Positions 8,575-18,061 of a stretch of DNA of 64,000 nt are shown piece by piece; position 1 is the stretch's first letter; each line of letters begins with the position of its first letter. Below the pieces are notes generated by a model. It was given only the letters and a program-made list of their open reading frames with translations. It ran no database searches and was not told the DNA's origin. The DNA is from Gammaproteobacteria bacterium (GTDB lineage: Bacteria; Pseudomonadota; Gammaproteobacteria; JACKNK01): NCBI GenBank assembly GCA_024234955.1, contig JACKNK010000001.1, forward strand, positions 62,001-126,000, read 5' to 3'. The position numbers and the translations under genes are program-made.

Positions 8575-9435
8575 ATGAGCCATTCCCCCTATATCGTCAA
8601 CGTCACGATTCAGAACTTTGAGCAGGAAGTGATTCGGCGCTCATTCGAGGCACCGGTGCTGGTTGATTTCTGGGCGGAGTGGTGTGGGCCATGCAAGATG
8701 GTGTTGCCGATTCTTGAGCAACTCGCCGAGAGCTATGCCGGTGCAGTCCGCATCGCCAAGGTAAATACCGAGGTCGAACAACAACTGGCCTCCCAATTCG
8801 GCATCCGCAGCATTCCGACCCTGCATGTGTATCACCAGGGAAGGAAGGTCGAGGAGATGATGGGCGCGCAATCGGAGGCCGCATTCCGGGCGGTGCTGGA
8901 TAAATATGTCACCCGCGCTTCGGATGCCCAGCGGGAACAGGCCCTGGAAATGGCTGAGAATGGTCAGATCGACGCGGCCATCGAATTGCTTCGTCACGTC
9001 GTGGCGGAGGATCCGGGCAACCATGCGGCCGCATTCGACTTGGTGCGCGTCCATCTTGGGTCGGGTGATGCCGTCATCGCGCAAGCCCAATTGGAGGCCT
9101 ATCCGATCGAATTGCGAAATTCCGACGAGGGGCAGGCACTGGCCAGGGAAATTCGCTTCGCGGCGGTGGCGCAGGACGCACCCGATCCGGCCACTCTGCA
9201 CGCTGCGCTCACGACGAACCCGAACGATCACCATGCCCGTCTCCAGTTGGCGGTGCTGAACGTGGCCGCCGGACAGCATGAGCAGGCCTTGATGCAGTTG
9301 CTGGAAGTGCTGAAGCGCGATCCGGGTTATGAAGATGGCGCCGCGCAGAAGAACATGGTGGCCATCTTCGACATGCTCGGTGGTGGGGAGTTGGTGAGTC
9401 GGTATCGTCGGGCGATGTTCAACGCGCTGCACTGA
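8575..9435 (+). CDS. cnoX: Thioredoxin-TPR chaperedoxin, CnoX/YbbN-like
   Basis: 286 residues. The N-terminal thioredoxin domain (about 1-110) has the redox motif WCGPCK and the cis-proline loop SIPTLHVY. The C-terminal half (about 120-286) is helical with TPR-like repeats (EQALEMAENGQIDAAIELL, NPNDHHARLQLAVLN). This is the CnoX/YbbN layout: a holdase that passes oxidised clients to GroEL. E. coli YbbN lacks the CxxC pair; this protein keeps it, so it may also reduce disulfides. It is a single-gene unit. Confidence 0.88.
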   Translation: MSHSPYIVNVTIQNFEQEVIRRSFEAPVLVDFWAEWCGPCKMVLPILEQLAESYAGAVRIAKVNTEVEQQLASQFGIRSIPTLHVYHQGRKVEEMMGAQSEAAFRAVLDKYVTRASDAQREQALEMAENGQIDAAIELLRHVVAEDPGNHAAAFDLVRVHLGSGDAVIAQAQLEAYPIELRNSDEGQALAREIRFAAVAQDAPDPATLHAALTTNPNDHHARLQLAVLNVAAGQHEQALMQLLEVLKRDPGYEDGAAQKNMVAIFDMLGGGELVSRYRRAMFNALH

Positions 9436-9447
9436 AATGGCGTTGCC

Positions 9448-9613
9448 AAGGGCCCGCTGAGCTATTCGTTCACGATCATCTGAAGTCTGAAATCACGGCT
9501 TTGCGCGTCGTATAACTTGCGAATTACCGGCGACTTGCTGCGTTTCGCATCTTGAAACCCACGATTTGATTCATCCATCTGAACCGCGCCTGAATAAATC
9601 GGGGGTTTCCTGA
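9448..9613. repeat. MITE-like hairpin element, copy A (degenerate)
   Basis: About 166 bp matching copies at 38633-38800 and 59002-59169. Shared blocks include ATCTGAAGTCTGAAATCACGG near the left end, CTTGAAACCCACGATTT near the right, and GCCTGAATAAATC at the right terminus. The left terminal inverted repeat is eroded. It lies between the cnoX stop and the dksA-like gene stop and has no coding capacity. Confidence 0.8.
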
Positions 9614-9637
9614 CGCTTCGATGTGATCCGCGCGTGG

Positions 9638-10054
9638 TTATTGCCCGTACTGGCGGGCCGCACGTTCCCGGCGCTCCTGGGCCTCGACGCTGAGGGTGGC
9701 CATTGGGCGCGCCAGGAGTCGGGACAGGCCGATTTCCTCGCCGGTGTCTTCGCAGTACCCATAGCTCCCGTCATCGATCCGACGCAGGGCTGCATCGATG
9801 TCGCGTTTCAGCAGCAGGTGATGATTCTGGATACGCGCCGCCTGCGCGCTTTCGGTGGTCCTGTTGGCAAGGTCGGCCTCGTCGCCAACCTCGTTGTCCG
9901 TGCTGAGATCGATACCCATTTCACTGCTTAGTTCGGCGCGCATCGTGAGCAGTTGTGCGCGGAAATAGTCCAGCTGACGGTCATTCATATAAGGTTCGTC
10001 GACGGATGGCCGGTAGCCTTCTTCGACGGTATCGCGGCGCGGGGGATTGGTCAT
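9638..10054 (-). CDS. DksA/TraR-family transcription factor with a single zinc-finger cysteine
   Basis: 138 residues from the ATG at 10054. A coiled-coil region precedes the C-terminal finger, which reads YGYCEDTGEEIGLSRLLARP then MATLSVEAQERRE. Only one cysteine remains of the usual four, as in cysteine-poor DksA types that do not need zinc. DksA binds the RNA polymerase secondary channel and works with ppGpp. The acidic coiled-coil tip residues cannot be placed with certainty. The longer open frame upstream reads antisense through the M23 gene and is rejected. Confidence 0.85.
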   Translation of the reverse strand: MTNPPRRDTVEEGYRPSVDEPYMNDRQLDYFRAQLLTMRAELSSEMGIDLSTDNEVGDEADLANRTTESAQAARIQNHHLLLKRDIDAALRRIDDGSYGYCEDTGEEIGLSRLLARPMATLSVEAQERRERAARQYGQ

Positions 10055-10159
10055 GGTGGTGCGGCCTCTCGATAGTCTTACTTTGCCAGTGTAGTCAGCC
10101 AAGCTTCGCGTGCTGCGCGTTACACTATGCCCTTTGACGTTTGCGAAAGAGGACGCGCC

Positions 10160-11026
10160 ATGCGCCGTTCGATGTTCATCTTGAGGTTGAGTGTGATTTT
10201 GCTGACCGGCGCGGTATTGGCCACGGGGACGGCCCGTGCGGAACTGCACTTCGATGGGGAAGTGGTGCAGGGCGGGTTGCTGATCGGCCATGCCGACCCG
10301 GGGAGCCGGATCACCGTCTCAGGGGACGCAGTCACGGTGTCGGACAGCGGGGTGTTTCTGGTCGGATTCGGGCGCAGCGACACGGATCCTGTGGAAGTGG
10401 TTGCGACTGCGCCGGATGGTCGTGTGGAACGCCATACGCTGACTCCTCGTATCCGTGAATACGATATTCAGCGCATCGACGGTTTGCCGCCGGGCAAGGT
10501 CACCCCGCCGAATCAGGAAGTGATCAAGCGTATCCGCTTGGAGGGCGCGCAGATTTCTGCGGCGCGGAACCGCGACGATGCGCGTACCGACTTTGCGAAT
10601 GGCTTCATCTGGCCCGCAAAAGGACGCATCAGCGGGGTTTACGGCAGTCAGCGGATTCTCAATGGCAAACCGCGCCAGCCGCATTACGGGGTCGACGTCG
10701 CGGCGCCGGTTGGCACTCCGGTCATCGCGCCGGCGGGTGGCATCGTGACTTTTGCGCATCCCGATATGTATTACTCCGGGGTCACCGTGCTGATCGATCA
10801 CGGGCAACACCTTTCGTCGGCGTTCCTGCATATGAGTCGCGCCACCGTGACGGTCGGTCAACGGGTCGAACAGGGCGACAAGATCGGTGAGATCGGGGCC
10901 ACCGGGCGCGTTACCGGGCCGCATCTCGATTGGCGTATGAACTGGCGCGACAAACGTGTCGATGTCGCCCTGTTGGTGCCGCCGATGGAGCCGCCGACAA
11001 ACCCGCCGCCAAGCGGGGAACAATGA
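10160..11026 (+). CDS. Periplasmic M23 (LytM-type) peptidase
   Basis: 288 residues with a signal peptide (MRRSMFILRLSVILLTGAVL then ATGTARA). The C-terminal M23 domain shows HYGVDVAAP (zinc His and Asp) and GPHLDWRMNW (final zinc His). The N-terminal half (about residues 30-120) looks like a beta-rich adaptor domain. Such proteins cut peptidoglycan crosslinks or activate amidases. All three visible zinc-ligand positions are intact, so it is likely an active endopeptidase. The ATG at 10160 has GAGG 8 bp upstream and is preferred over an upstream in-frame start. Confidence 0.88.
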   Translation: MRRSMFILRLSVILLTGAVLATGTARAELHFDGEVVQGGLLIGHADPGSRITVSGDAVTVSDSGVFLVGFGRSDTDPVEVVATAPDGRVERHTLTPRIREYDIQRIDGLPPGKVTPPNQEVIKRIRLEGAQISAARNRDDARTDFANGFIWPAKGRISGVYGSQRILNGKPRQPHYGVDVAAPVGTPVIAPAGGIVTFAHPDMYYSGVTVLIDHGQHLSSAFLHMSRATVTVGQRVEQGDKIGEIGATGRVTGPHLDWRMNWRDKRVDVALLVPPMEPPTNPPPSGEQ

Positions 11027-11107
11027 CAAAGCCCAGGGTATGGCGGGTAATAACCGTTCCGACTCCGACGATAATCCGCAGATCAATCAACTCGTTCAGA
11101 TGCGTCC

Positions 11108-11527
11108 ATGGACATTGAAACTTTCGTCGCCAACTTCGAATTCCTGGGAGATTGGGACCAGCGATACGCCTACATCACGGAGCTGGGAACACGTCTTCCA
11201 CATATGGATGAGGCGTTGAAGACCGAACCCAATCGGGTGCAGGGCTGCATGAGCAAGGTCTGGGTCACCGGTGGTCCGCATCCGAACGACCCGCATCGGG
11301 TCCATTTGCTGGCCGAAGGCGAAGGCCCGATCGTGCAAGGCTTGGTGGCGCTGCTGGTGATGATCTATCAGGACAAGACCCCGGACGAGATTGCCGCGAT
11401 CGACATCGACGAGATGTTCGTGCGTCTGGGACTGGATGAGCACCTGAGCCCCAACCGGCACATCGGTATGTATGCGATGGTGCGGATGATTCAGGACATA
11501 GCGCAGAAAGTGGCGACGACAGGGTGA
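11108..11527 (+). CDS. sufE: SufE-like sulfur acceptor protein
   Basis: 139 residues. SufE takes persulfide sulfur from the cysteine desulfurase SufS for Fe-S cluster assembly. The acceptor cysteine lies in RVQGCMSKVWV (about residue 47), and the N-terminal DWDQRYAYITELG matches the family. No other suf gene is nearby, so it could equally be the CsdE-type partner. It is followed by a terminator shared with the convergent dsbC gene. Confidence 0.9.
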   Translation: MDIETFVANFEFLGDWDQRYAYITELGTRLPHMDEALKTEPNRVQGCMSKVWVTGGPHPNDPHRVHLLAEGEGPIVQGLVALLVMIYQDKTPDEIAAIDIDEMFVRLGLDEHLSPNRHIGMYAMVRMIQDIAQKVATTG

Positions 11528-11567
11528 TCCGGCAACGCGATCCGGAAACACCATGAACCTGGATTGA

Positions 11568-11591
11568 AAAGGCCCGCATTTGCGGGCCTTT
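11568..11591. terminator. Bidirectional terminator between sufE and dsbC
   Basis: AAAGGCCCGC and GCGGGCCTTT form a 10-bp stem with an ATTT loop. A- and T-runs on both sides let it serve both convergent genes. Confidence 0.85.
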
Positions 11592-11593
11592 GG

Positions 11594-12352
11594 TTATTGC
11601 GCTTGCTGAGCCGCGTGCATCTGCAGCAACTGCGCAAGCCGCTCCGGGGCCCTTGCGATGCCAGGAATGGTCTGCGCATCCGTGGTCATCAGCGTTGGGG
11701 TGCCATTGATGCCCAGCTCTTCACCCAGCGCCAGATGTTGCGCAATCGGCGTTTCGCATTCCCGGGCTTCCACTGGCTGTTGATTCTTTGCAGCGGTCAG
11801 CGCAGCGGCGCGATCGTCGGCGCACCAGACGTTTCGGGCTTTGACAAAGGATTCGGAATCCAGCCCCGCGCGGGGGTAAAGGAAGTATCGAACACGGATG
11901 CCGGCCTTGTTGTAATCGCCGATGTACTGATGCATTTGCCGGCAATAAGGGCAGTCGATGTCGGTGAATACGACGATTTCGTAAGGCAGGTCCTTGTCGC
12001 CGTAGTTGATCGTCATGTCGTCGCCGTAATGGGCGAGTAGCGATTTCTTCGCGTCCATGATCGGCCCCGCAGTGAGGTCTTCACTGGCGCGCGTATCGAT
12101 GAGATGCCCGGTAAGCAAGAAATCGCCGTTCTCGGTGATGTAATAAACGCGGCCGCCATTGGTGACTTCGTACAGGCCTGCAACCGGAGTGGTCCGGATC
12201 GCATCCACATGGCGCTCGGGCAACAAGCGGGTGAGTGCGTCGCGCAGCGTCTGTTCGGTGGTGGCGGAAATGGCCTTGTCCGCGTCAGTCGCCAAGGCGG
12301 TGCCGGTGACGCTGAGCAGCAAGGCGAGGGGTAGGAAGGTCAGGAATTTCAA
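11594..12352 (-). CDS. dsbC: Periplasmic thiol-disulfide isomerase DsbC
   Basis: 252 residues with a signal peptide ending near ALA (residue 21). The N-terminal dimerisation domain (about 22-85) is followed by a thioredoxin fold with the CPYC active site in FTDIDCPYCRQMH and the cis-proline loop NGTPTL. A second Cys pair (NVWCADD, ARECETP) matches the structural disulfide of DsbC. It repairs wrongly paired disulfides in the periplasm and needs DsbD, which is not in this window. Confidence 0.92.
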   Translation of the reverse strand: MKFLTFLPLALLLSVTGTALATDADKAISATTEQTLRDALTRLLPERHVDAIRTTPVAGLYEVTNGGRVYYITENGDFLLTGHLIDTRASEDLTAGPIMDAKKSLLAHYGDDMTINYGDKDLPYEIVVFTDIDCPYCRQMHQYIGDYNKAGIRVRYFLYPRAGLDSESFVKARNVWCADDRAAALTAAKNQQPVEARECETPIAQHLALGEELGINGTPTLMTTDAQTIPGIARAPERLAQLLQMHAAQQAQ

Positions 12353-12393
12353 CAGGGCGCTCCAGTTCGAGTCGGGGCGAGCAGTGTATCGGC

Positions 12394-13302
12394 TCAGCCG
12401 CGCGGATGATGGCTTTGATGCAATTGCTTGAGGCGTTCCCGGGCGACATGGGTGTAAATCTGGGTCGTGGACAGGTCGCTGTGCCCGAGCAGCATCTGTA
12501 CGACCCGCAGGTCAGCGCCGTGGTTCAATAAATGCGTTGCAAAGGCATGTCGAAGGGTGTGCGGCGAGAGCGGCTTCTCGATACTGGCCGCCTTGGCGTA
12601 ACGCTTGATGAGCTGCCAGAAGGCCTGTCGGGTCATGGCCTGGCCGCGCCGGGTGGGAAACAGGTCCGGGGTGGGACGGCCACGCAGCAGTTCCGGGCGC
12701 GATTCGATCAGATAACGGCTTAACCAGTCCAGCGCGACTTCCCCTAACGGAACCAGCCGCTGCTTGCCGCCTTTGCCGACGACACGAACCACGCCCTGAC
12801 GCGTATTGAGTTCATCGATTCGCAAGGCCACCAGTTCGGAGACGCGCAGCCCGCATGCATACAGGACTTCCAGCATGGCGCGGTCACGAAGCCCGAGCAT
12901 GTCATCGGGATCCGGGGCGTCGAGCAGGGCTTCGACATCCGCCTCGGTCAGTGATTTCGGTAACGGACGCCCGAGCCGAGGGGAATCGATCTGGGCCGTG
13001 GGGTCGGTTTCGATGCGCTTTTCGCGCAACAGCCAACGGTAGTAGCGACGGAGCGAGGACAGCAGGCGGGCACTGGACCTTGCGTGGCTGCCGTGGCGTG
13101 CTCGCCAGCTCAGGTAATCCAGCAGATGCGTTCGGTCGGCGGCTTCCAGCGCGACATCGCGCTCTGCCAGCCATTCCGCGATCTTGCTCAGATCGCTGCG
13201 ATACGCCTTCAAGGTATTGTCGGCCAGACCTCGTTCCATCCACAGGTTGTCGAGAAATCGATCAAGACTGGTGGTGGAGGCCTCAAGGACGGACTCGTTC
13301 AA
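12394..13302 (-). CDS. xerD: Site-specific tyrosine recombinase XerD
   Basis: 302 residues from a TTG at 13302. XerD with XerC resolves chromosome dimers at dif. The catalytic residues are visible: Arg in ACGLRVSELVAL, Lys in VGKGGKQRLVPL, His-x-x-Arg in SPHTLRHAFATHLL, His in LLGHSDLSTTQIY, and Tyr in IYTHVARERLKQLH. I chose TTG because it lies 20 bp after the ArsR-rhodanese stop and gives the usual family length; the only upstream ATG (13359) overlaps that gene by 38 bp. Confidence 0.9.
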   Translation of the reverse strand: MNESVLEASTTSLDRFLDNLWMERGLADNTLKAYRSDLSKIAEWLAERDVALEAADRTHLLDYLSWRARHGSHARSSARLLSSLRRYYRWLLREKRIETDPTAQIDSPRLGRPLPKSLTEADVEALLDAPDPDDMLGLRDRAMLEVLYACGLRVSELVALRIDELNTRQGVVRVVGKGGKQRLVPLGEVALDWLSRYLIESRPELLRGRPTPDLFPTRRGQAMTRQAFWQLIKRYAKAASIEKPLSPHTLRHAFATHLLNHGADLRVVQMLLGHSDLSTTQIYTHVARERLKQLHQSHHPRG

Positions 13303-13321
13303 GCGAGGATCGTGTCCGGGG

Positions 13322-14011
13322 TCAGTGCTTTCGTGTCGAGGTTTCCACCGGCAAACCACTGCGTTTCCATTTGGGGAAACCGGAAGACAGGCGGCGGGCG
13401 TTGATGCCGCTGCGTCGTAAGCGGGTTACGGCGTCGTCGGCCAGCAGGCAGAAATAACCCCGGCAATAGGCCACGACATCGCACTGTGGGTCCAACTCGC
13501 GAATGCGCGCCTCGAGTTCCTCCAGAGGGATGTTGATCGCGCCCGGCAAATGTCCCGCGCTGTATTCCTCATGAGGCCGCACATCAAGCAGAGTGACGCT
13601 GCCGCCTTTCAGACGTTGCAACAGTTCCGTGGCGCTGATCGGCTCCATCTGCTCCTGCAGCGAGCGATAGGCGGAAACGATGCGGTTGACCTCGGCAAGG
13701 GTGGTGTCGGCAAGTCGTTGCATGACTTCCAACATTTCTCCGACATCGTCGTTGGCCAGCCGGTAAAACACGCGCAACCCTTCCTTCCGGCTGGTTACGA
13801 GTCCTGCGCTACGCAACTGTTGCAGGTGTTGCGAGGTGTTGGCGACCGTAAGCTGGGCCGCATTCGCGAGCACTTCCACGGAGCGTTCACCCTGCGCGAG
13901 CAACTCGACCAGTTCGAGGCGGCGGGGGTGACTGATCGCCTTGCCGATGCGCGCAAACTGTTCGTACAGACGGAGGCGAACGTCGTCGCCGTTTGGTTTG
14001 GTGGTTGTCAT
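13322..14011 (-). CDS. ArsR-family transcription regulator fused to a rhodanese domain
   Basis: 229 residues. The N-terminal winged helix (about 10-95) reads ISHPRRLELVELLAQGERSV and NTSQHLQQLRSAGLV. The C-terminal rhodanese (about 120-220) has LLDVRPHEEYSAGHLPGA and an active-site loop CRGYFC carrying two cysteines. Such fusions are thought to sense sulfur or thiol species through the rhodanese cysteine. It starts at the ATG at 14011. Its targets are unknown; xerD downstream is probably co-transcribed. Confidence 0.9.
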   Translation of the reverse strand: MTTTKPNGDDVRLRLYEQFARIGKAISHPRRLELVELLAQGERSVEVLANAAQLTVANTSQHLQQLRSAGLVTSRKEGLRVFYRLANDDVGEMLEVMQRLADTTLAEVNRIVSAYRSLQEQMEPISATELLQRLKGGSVTLLDVRPHEEYSAGHLPGAINIPLEELEARIRELDPQCDVVAYCRGYFCLLADDAVTRLRRSGINARRLSSGFPKWKRSGLPVETSTRKH

Positions 14012-14258
14012 GCGATTCTTATAGTCGGTTGTGCGAGGACCGCACCTTCCATGGTGGTCGTTTGTCAAATTTGGCGGGCGATTATACAGAAACTGGCGGA
14101 GAGATTGACGGAACTCAAGGGGCTGCAACAAGCGTTGCATTTTCGCGCCTGGAACGGGCGCATTGCTGCCGTAAATGACAGTCCGCCCGCGACGGGGTTT
14201 CAGGCTGCTAAACTTCGCCGCCTAACTCATCCGTCCCACGGCCCGGTACCCTGCATTC

Positions 14259-15692
14259 ATGACTCTGTCCGTCAGCATTCCCGATTTTTCCAAGGCGCGT
14301 GTGCTTGTCGTTGGCGATGTCATGCTGGACCGATACTGGCATGGCGGAACATCGCGTATTTCCCCGGAGGCGCCGGTGCCGGTGGTCAATGTTTCTCATG
14401 ACGAGGAACGCGTCGGCGGCGCCGGTAATGTTGCGCTCAATGTCGTCAGCCTGGGTGGGCAGGGCACGGTTCTCGGCCTGGTTGGGGACGATGAACCCGC
14501 CGATGCACTGCGCAGGCAGCTTGAAAAGCATGGAGTCAACTGTGCATTTGAGACCGTTCCCGGCTCGCACACCATCACCAAGCTGCGCGTGCTGAGCCGG
14601 AATCAGCAATTGATCCGACTCGATTTCGAGGATGGTTTTCCCCAGGTCGATCCCGCCAATGTTCAGGCCTTGTTCGAATCGCTGATCGCGGACATCGACG
14701 TGGTGGTGATGTCCGATTACGCAAAAGGCTGCCTTCGCGATAAACGCGCCTTGATCGCTGCGGCACGTAACGCCGGAAAGCCCATATTGGTGGACCCAAA
14801 GACCGACGATTTCAGTTGTTATCACGGTGCCACCGTGATCACCCCGAACCTGAGCGAATTCGAGGCGGTGGTGGGTAAGGTTCGTGACGATGACGAGATC
14901 GTCTCCAAGGGGATGGCCCTGATCGCCCAGCACGATCTGGAGGCGTTACTGATCACCCGCAGCGAAAACGGGATGACCCTGCTGCGTCGGGATGCGCCGC
15001 CGCTGCACCAGCCTACTCGTGCGCGAGAGGTGTATGACGTAACCGGGGCGGGCGATACCGTGATCGCGACGCTTGCTGCCGCCATCGCCGCCGGGGTGGA
15101 AATGGGTTCCGCGACGGCGTTGGCGAATCTCGCCGCCGGCATCGTGGTCGCCAAGGTCGGTACGGCGACGCCGAGTATCGAAGAGATGTATCGCGCTCTG
15201 CATGAACATACTCAGGACGGTTTCGGGATCGTCGATGAAGCCACGTTGATCGACTGCATCGCCGCCGCCAAGGCCCGGGGCGAGCACATCGTCATGACCA
15301 ATGGCGTGTTCGACATCCTGCATGCCGGGCATGTCAGTTATCTTGCCCAGGCCCGTGCGTTGGGCGATCGTCTGATCGTTGCGGTGAACACCGATGAGTC
15401 GGTCAAGCGGTTGGGAAAGGGCGACGATCGTCCGATCAATACTCTGTCCGACCGCATGCAGGTTCTGGCCGCCCTGGAGGCGGTCGACTGGGTGGTGCCG
15501 TTCCGTGAGGATACCCCGGAGCGATTGATCTGCGCGGTGCTGCCGGACCGTCTGGTGAAAGGCGGGGATTATCGCCCCCGTGACATCGCCGGTTATGACT
15601 GTGTCACCGCGAACGGCGGTGCGGTCGAGGTTCTAGACTTCGTGGACGGCTGTTCCACTACGTCCATCATCAATACGATTAGAAAATCCTGA
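14259..15692 (+). CDS. hldE: Bifunctional heptose kinase / ADP-heptose synthase HldE
   Basis: 477 residues. The N-terminal ribokinase-type domain (about 1-320) phosphorylates heptose 7-phosphate at C1; GAGDT in DVTGAGDTVIATLA holds the catalytic Asp. The C-terminal nucleotidyltransferase domain (about 340-477) has TNGVFDILHAGHVSYL with the HxGH signature and adds AMP. It acts in LPS inner-core synthesis and is followed 13 bp later by hldD, the next step. The 247-bp gap upstream, divergent from the ArsR gene, should hold its promoter. Confidence 0.95.
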   Translation: MTLSVSIPDFSKARVLVVGDVMLDRYWHGGTSRISPEAPVPVVNVSHDEERVGGAGNVALNVVSLGGQGTVLGLVGDDEPADALRRQLEKHGVNCAFETVPGSHTITKLRVLSRNQQLIRLDFEDGFPQVDPANVQALFESLIADIDVVVMSDYAKGCLRDKRALIAAARNAGKPILVDPKTDDFSCYHGATVITPNLSEFEAVVGKVRDDDEIVSKGMALIAQHDLEALLITRSENGMTLLRRDAPPLHQPTRAREVYDVTGAGDTVIATLAAAIAAGVEMGSATALANLAAGIVVAKVGTATPSIEEMYRALHEHTQDGFGIVDEATLIDCIAAAKARGEHIVMTNGVFDILHAGHVSYLAQARALGDRLIVAVNTDESVKRLGKGDDRPINTLSDRMQVLAALEAVDWVVPFREDTPERLICAVLPDRLVKGGDYRPRDIAGYDCVTANGGAVEVLDFVDGCSTTSIINTIRKS

Positions 15693-15705
15693 ACAGGGGA
15701 TACCC

Positions 15706-16656
15706 ATGATCATCGTCACCGGCGGTGCCGGCTTCATCGGCAGCAACATCGTCAAGGAACTCAACGCGCGCGGGCGCGAAGACATCCTGGTCGTGGACGA
15801 TCTGTCCGACGGCACCAAGTTCAAGAACATCGCCGATTGCGAGATCGCCGATTACATGGATAAGGACGACTTCATCGAACTGGTCGAGGCGGGCGAAGAA
15901 TTCGCCAGCCATCTGGACGTGGTGTTTCATGAAGGAGCCTGTTCCGCCACCACCGAATGGGATGGCCGTTACATGATGCGCAACAACTACGAGTATTCGA
16001 AGTCGTTGCTGCATTACTGCCAGAAGCGACATGCCCCATTCATCTATGCCTCCTCGGCATCGGTTTACGGCGACGGTTCGAGCGGCTTCTCCGAACGTCG
16101 CGAATGCGAAGAGCCCCTGAACGTCTACGGCTACTCCAAGTGGCAGTTCGACCAGTACGTACGTCGCGTGTTCCAGGGCAAACACTCGCAGATCTGCGGG
16201 CTGCGCTATTTCAACGTGTACGGCCCGCGCGAACCGCATAAGGGTGACATGTCCAGCGTGGCGTTCAAGCACAACGGTCAGATTTCCGAGGCCGGAAAAG
16301 TGCAGTTGTTCGGCGCCTATGACGGCCATGAGCCGGGCGAACAGAAACGCGATTTCATCTACGTGGGCGACGCAGTTGCGGTGAATCTGTGGTTGTGGGA
16401 AAACCCCGGCGTTTCCGGCATTTTCAACGTCGGGACAGGACGGGCGCAAAGCTTCAACGACATTGCCCGTTCGGTCATCAAATGGCACGGCAAAGGGGAG
16501 ATCGAATACATCCCGTTCCCCGATCATCTCAAGGGGCGCTATCAGAGCTTTACCCAGGCCGATATTCAGGCCCTGCGTGATGCCGGATACGATGCGCCGT
16601 TCAAGACCGTGGAAGAGGGCGTCAGCGCCTATCTTGATTGGCTGAATCGCGGGTGA
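15706..16656 (+). CDS. hldD: ADP-L-glycero-D-manno-heptose 6-epimerase HldD
   Basis: 316 residues, an extended short-chain dehydrogenase. The Rossmann loop is TGGAGFIGSN and the catalytic YxxxK is in VYGYSKWQFD. ASSASVYGDG carries the conserved Ser. It converts ADP-D-glycero- to ADP-L-glycero-heptose, the donor for LPS core heptosyltransferases. Its stop overlaps the GTG start of waaA by 4 bp, so the two are probably translationally coupled. Confidence 0.95.
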   Translation: MIIVTGGAGFIGSNIVKELNARGREDILVVDDLSDGTKFKNIADCEIADYMDKDDFIELVEAGEEFASHLDVVFHEGACSATTEWDGRYMMRNNYEYSKSLLHYCQKRHAPFIYASSASVYGDGSSGFSERRECEEPLNVYGYSKWQFDQYVRRVFQGKHSQICGLRYFNVYGPREPHKGDMSSVAFKHNGQISEAGKVQLFGAYDGHEPGEQKRDFIYVGDAVAVNLWLWENPGVSGIFNVGTGRAQSFNDIARSVIKWHGKGEIEYIPFPDHLKGRYQSFTQADIQALRDAGYDAPFKTVEEGVSAYLDWLNRG

Positions 16657-17915
16657 GAAAGCTCTATACGGCAGTGCTGTACGCGGCACTGCCGTTGGTC
16701 TTGCTCCGCCTGATCTGGCGCGGCGTCAAGGCCCGTTCCTATCTGTATCGTTGGGGCGAGCGCTTCGGTCGATTCACGTCGCCGGCGTTGCCGGCGCGAC
16801 CGATCTGGGTGCATGCCGTGTCGGTCGGCGAATCGGTTGCGGCCGCGCCGCTCATTGAAGGCTTGCTTCAGCAATATCCGGGTGTGCCCGTGGTCGTGAC
16901 CACGACCACCCCAACCGGGTCGGAGCGGATTCAGGCCCTGTTCGGCGATCGAGTGTTTCATGTCTACGCGCCGTACGATCTGCCGTTCGCGGTCAACGGC
17001 TTCCTCGGTCGGACACATCCACGGCTGCTGTTGCTAATGGAGACCGAGATATGGCCCAACCTCATCGCTGCCTGTCATACCCGGCGTATCTCCGTGGTGC
17101 TGGCCAATGCGCGGATGTCGGAACGTTCCGCGAAAGGCTACCGACGTCTCGGTGAGTTGACCGGTCGGACCTTGCGTGAGATCGACCTGATTGCCGCGCA
17201 GACTGAGGCGGACCGGCAGCGATTCATCGGACTGGGTGCGGACAGGCATCGCGTCGAGGTCACGGGCAGCATCAAGTTTGACACCCGTATCCCCGCCAGC
17301 CTGCGTGAACAGGGTGAAGTCCTGCGTCGTTATCTGGGCACGGGGCGACCGGTCTGGATCGCCGCCAGCACCCACGACGGCGAAGACGAACTGGTCCTGG
17401 ATGCCTTCGATCAGGTCCGCGCCAGAATTCCCGACAGTCTGTTGGTGCTCGTACCCCGACATCCGGAACGCTTTCAACGGGTGGCCGGTTTGTGTCGGCG
17501 ACGTGATCTCGTAACCGTGCTGCGGAGCGAGGGGGCGCCGGTAGAACCGGATTGCGCCGTCTATCTCGGCGATACCATGGGCGAATTGACGCTGCTTTAC
17601 GCGGCGGCCGATCTCGCCTTCGTCGGTGGGAGCCTGGTGCCGACGGGTGGACACAACGTACTCGAGCCAGCGGCCCTGGGTCTGCCGGTGCTGGTTGGCC
17701 CACATACCTTCAACTTTGCGGAAATCGTATCCATGCTGCTGGTGCATGATGCCGCCCGCGAGATCACCGATAGCGATCAGCTTGCCGAGCGCGTTATCGA
17801 GTTGTTGCAAGACGCCAATCTGCGCCATGTTCTTGGCGAAAACGGTCGCGAGCTCATTGAACGGAATCGGGGTGCTCTCGAGCGCTTGAAGGAACGGATC
17901 GAATCCTTGATGTAG
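16653..17915 (+). CDS. waaA: Kdo transferase WaaA (KdtA)
   Basis: 420 residues. It attaches Kdo to lipid A at the inner membrane. An N-terminal membrane anchor (about residues 4-20, LYTAVLYAALPLVLLRL) precedes IWVHAVSVGE, a family signature. The C-terminal half has GGSLVPTGGHNVLEPAALG, the CMP-Kdo-binding loop of GT30 enzymes. The start is GTG at 16653 within GTGA overlapping the hldD stop; a TTG five codons upstream is less likely. The number of Kdo units added cannot be read from sequence. Confidence 0.93.
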   Translation: MRKLYTAVLYAALPLVLLRLIWRGVKARSYLYRWGERFGRFTSPALPARPIWVHAVSVGESVAAAPLIEGLLQQYPGVPVVVTTTTPTGSERIQALFGDRVFHVYAPYDLPFAVNGFLGRTHPRLLLLMETEIWPNLIAACHTRRISVVLANARMSERSAKGYRRLGELTGRTLREIDLIAAQTEADRQRFIGLGADRHRVEVTGSIKFDTRIPASLREQGEVLRRYLGTGRPVWIAASTHDGEDELVLDAFDQVRARIPDSLLVLVPRHPERFQRVAGLCRRRDLVTVLRSEGAPVEPDCAVYLGDTMGELTLLYAAADLAFVGGSLVPTGGHNVLEPAALGLPVLVGPHTFNFAEIVSMLLVHDAAREITDSDQLAERVIELLQDANLRHVLGENGRELIERNRGALERLKERIESLM

Positions 17916-18025
17916 CGGTCGCGGTGCTGGCCTGTCGTTTGGCGCGGAATAACGTGCGTATCCCAAGCAAGGAAGCAGCGATCGATCCGATCGGAACAAA
18001 CCATCGACCCCCAAGGCCTTTTGGC

Positions 18026-18054
18026 TTGGCAAAGCCCTGAATCGTTTATATATT
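18026..18054 (+). promoter_or_regulatory. Candidate promoter of the leu leader-leuA unit
   Basis: TTGGCA (18026-18031), a 17-bp gap and TATATT (18049-18054) make a good sigma-70 promoter. The -10 box ends only 7 bp before the ATG of the leader peptide, so the transcript would start at or next to that ATG. Confidence 0.6.
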
Positions 18055-18061
18055 CCAGCCC

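Noticed and set aside
18011..18036. Possible hairpin (CCAAGGCC/GGCTTGG) as a terminator for waaA
   Set aside because: The stem is imperfect and has no T-run; it overlaps the leu promoter, so I did not list it as a terminator.
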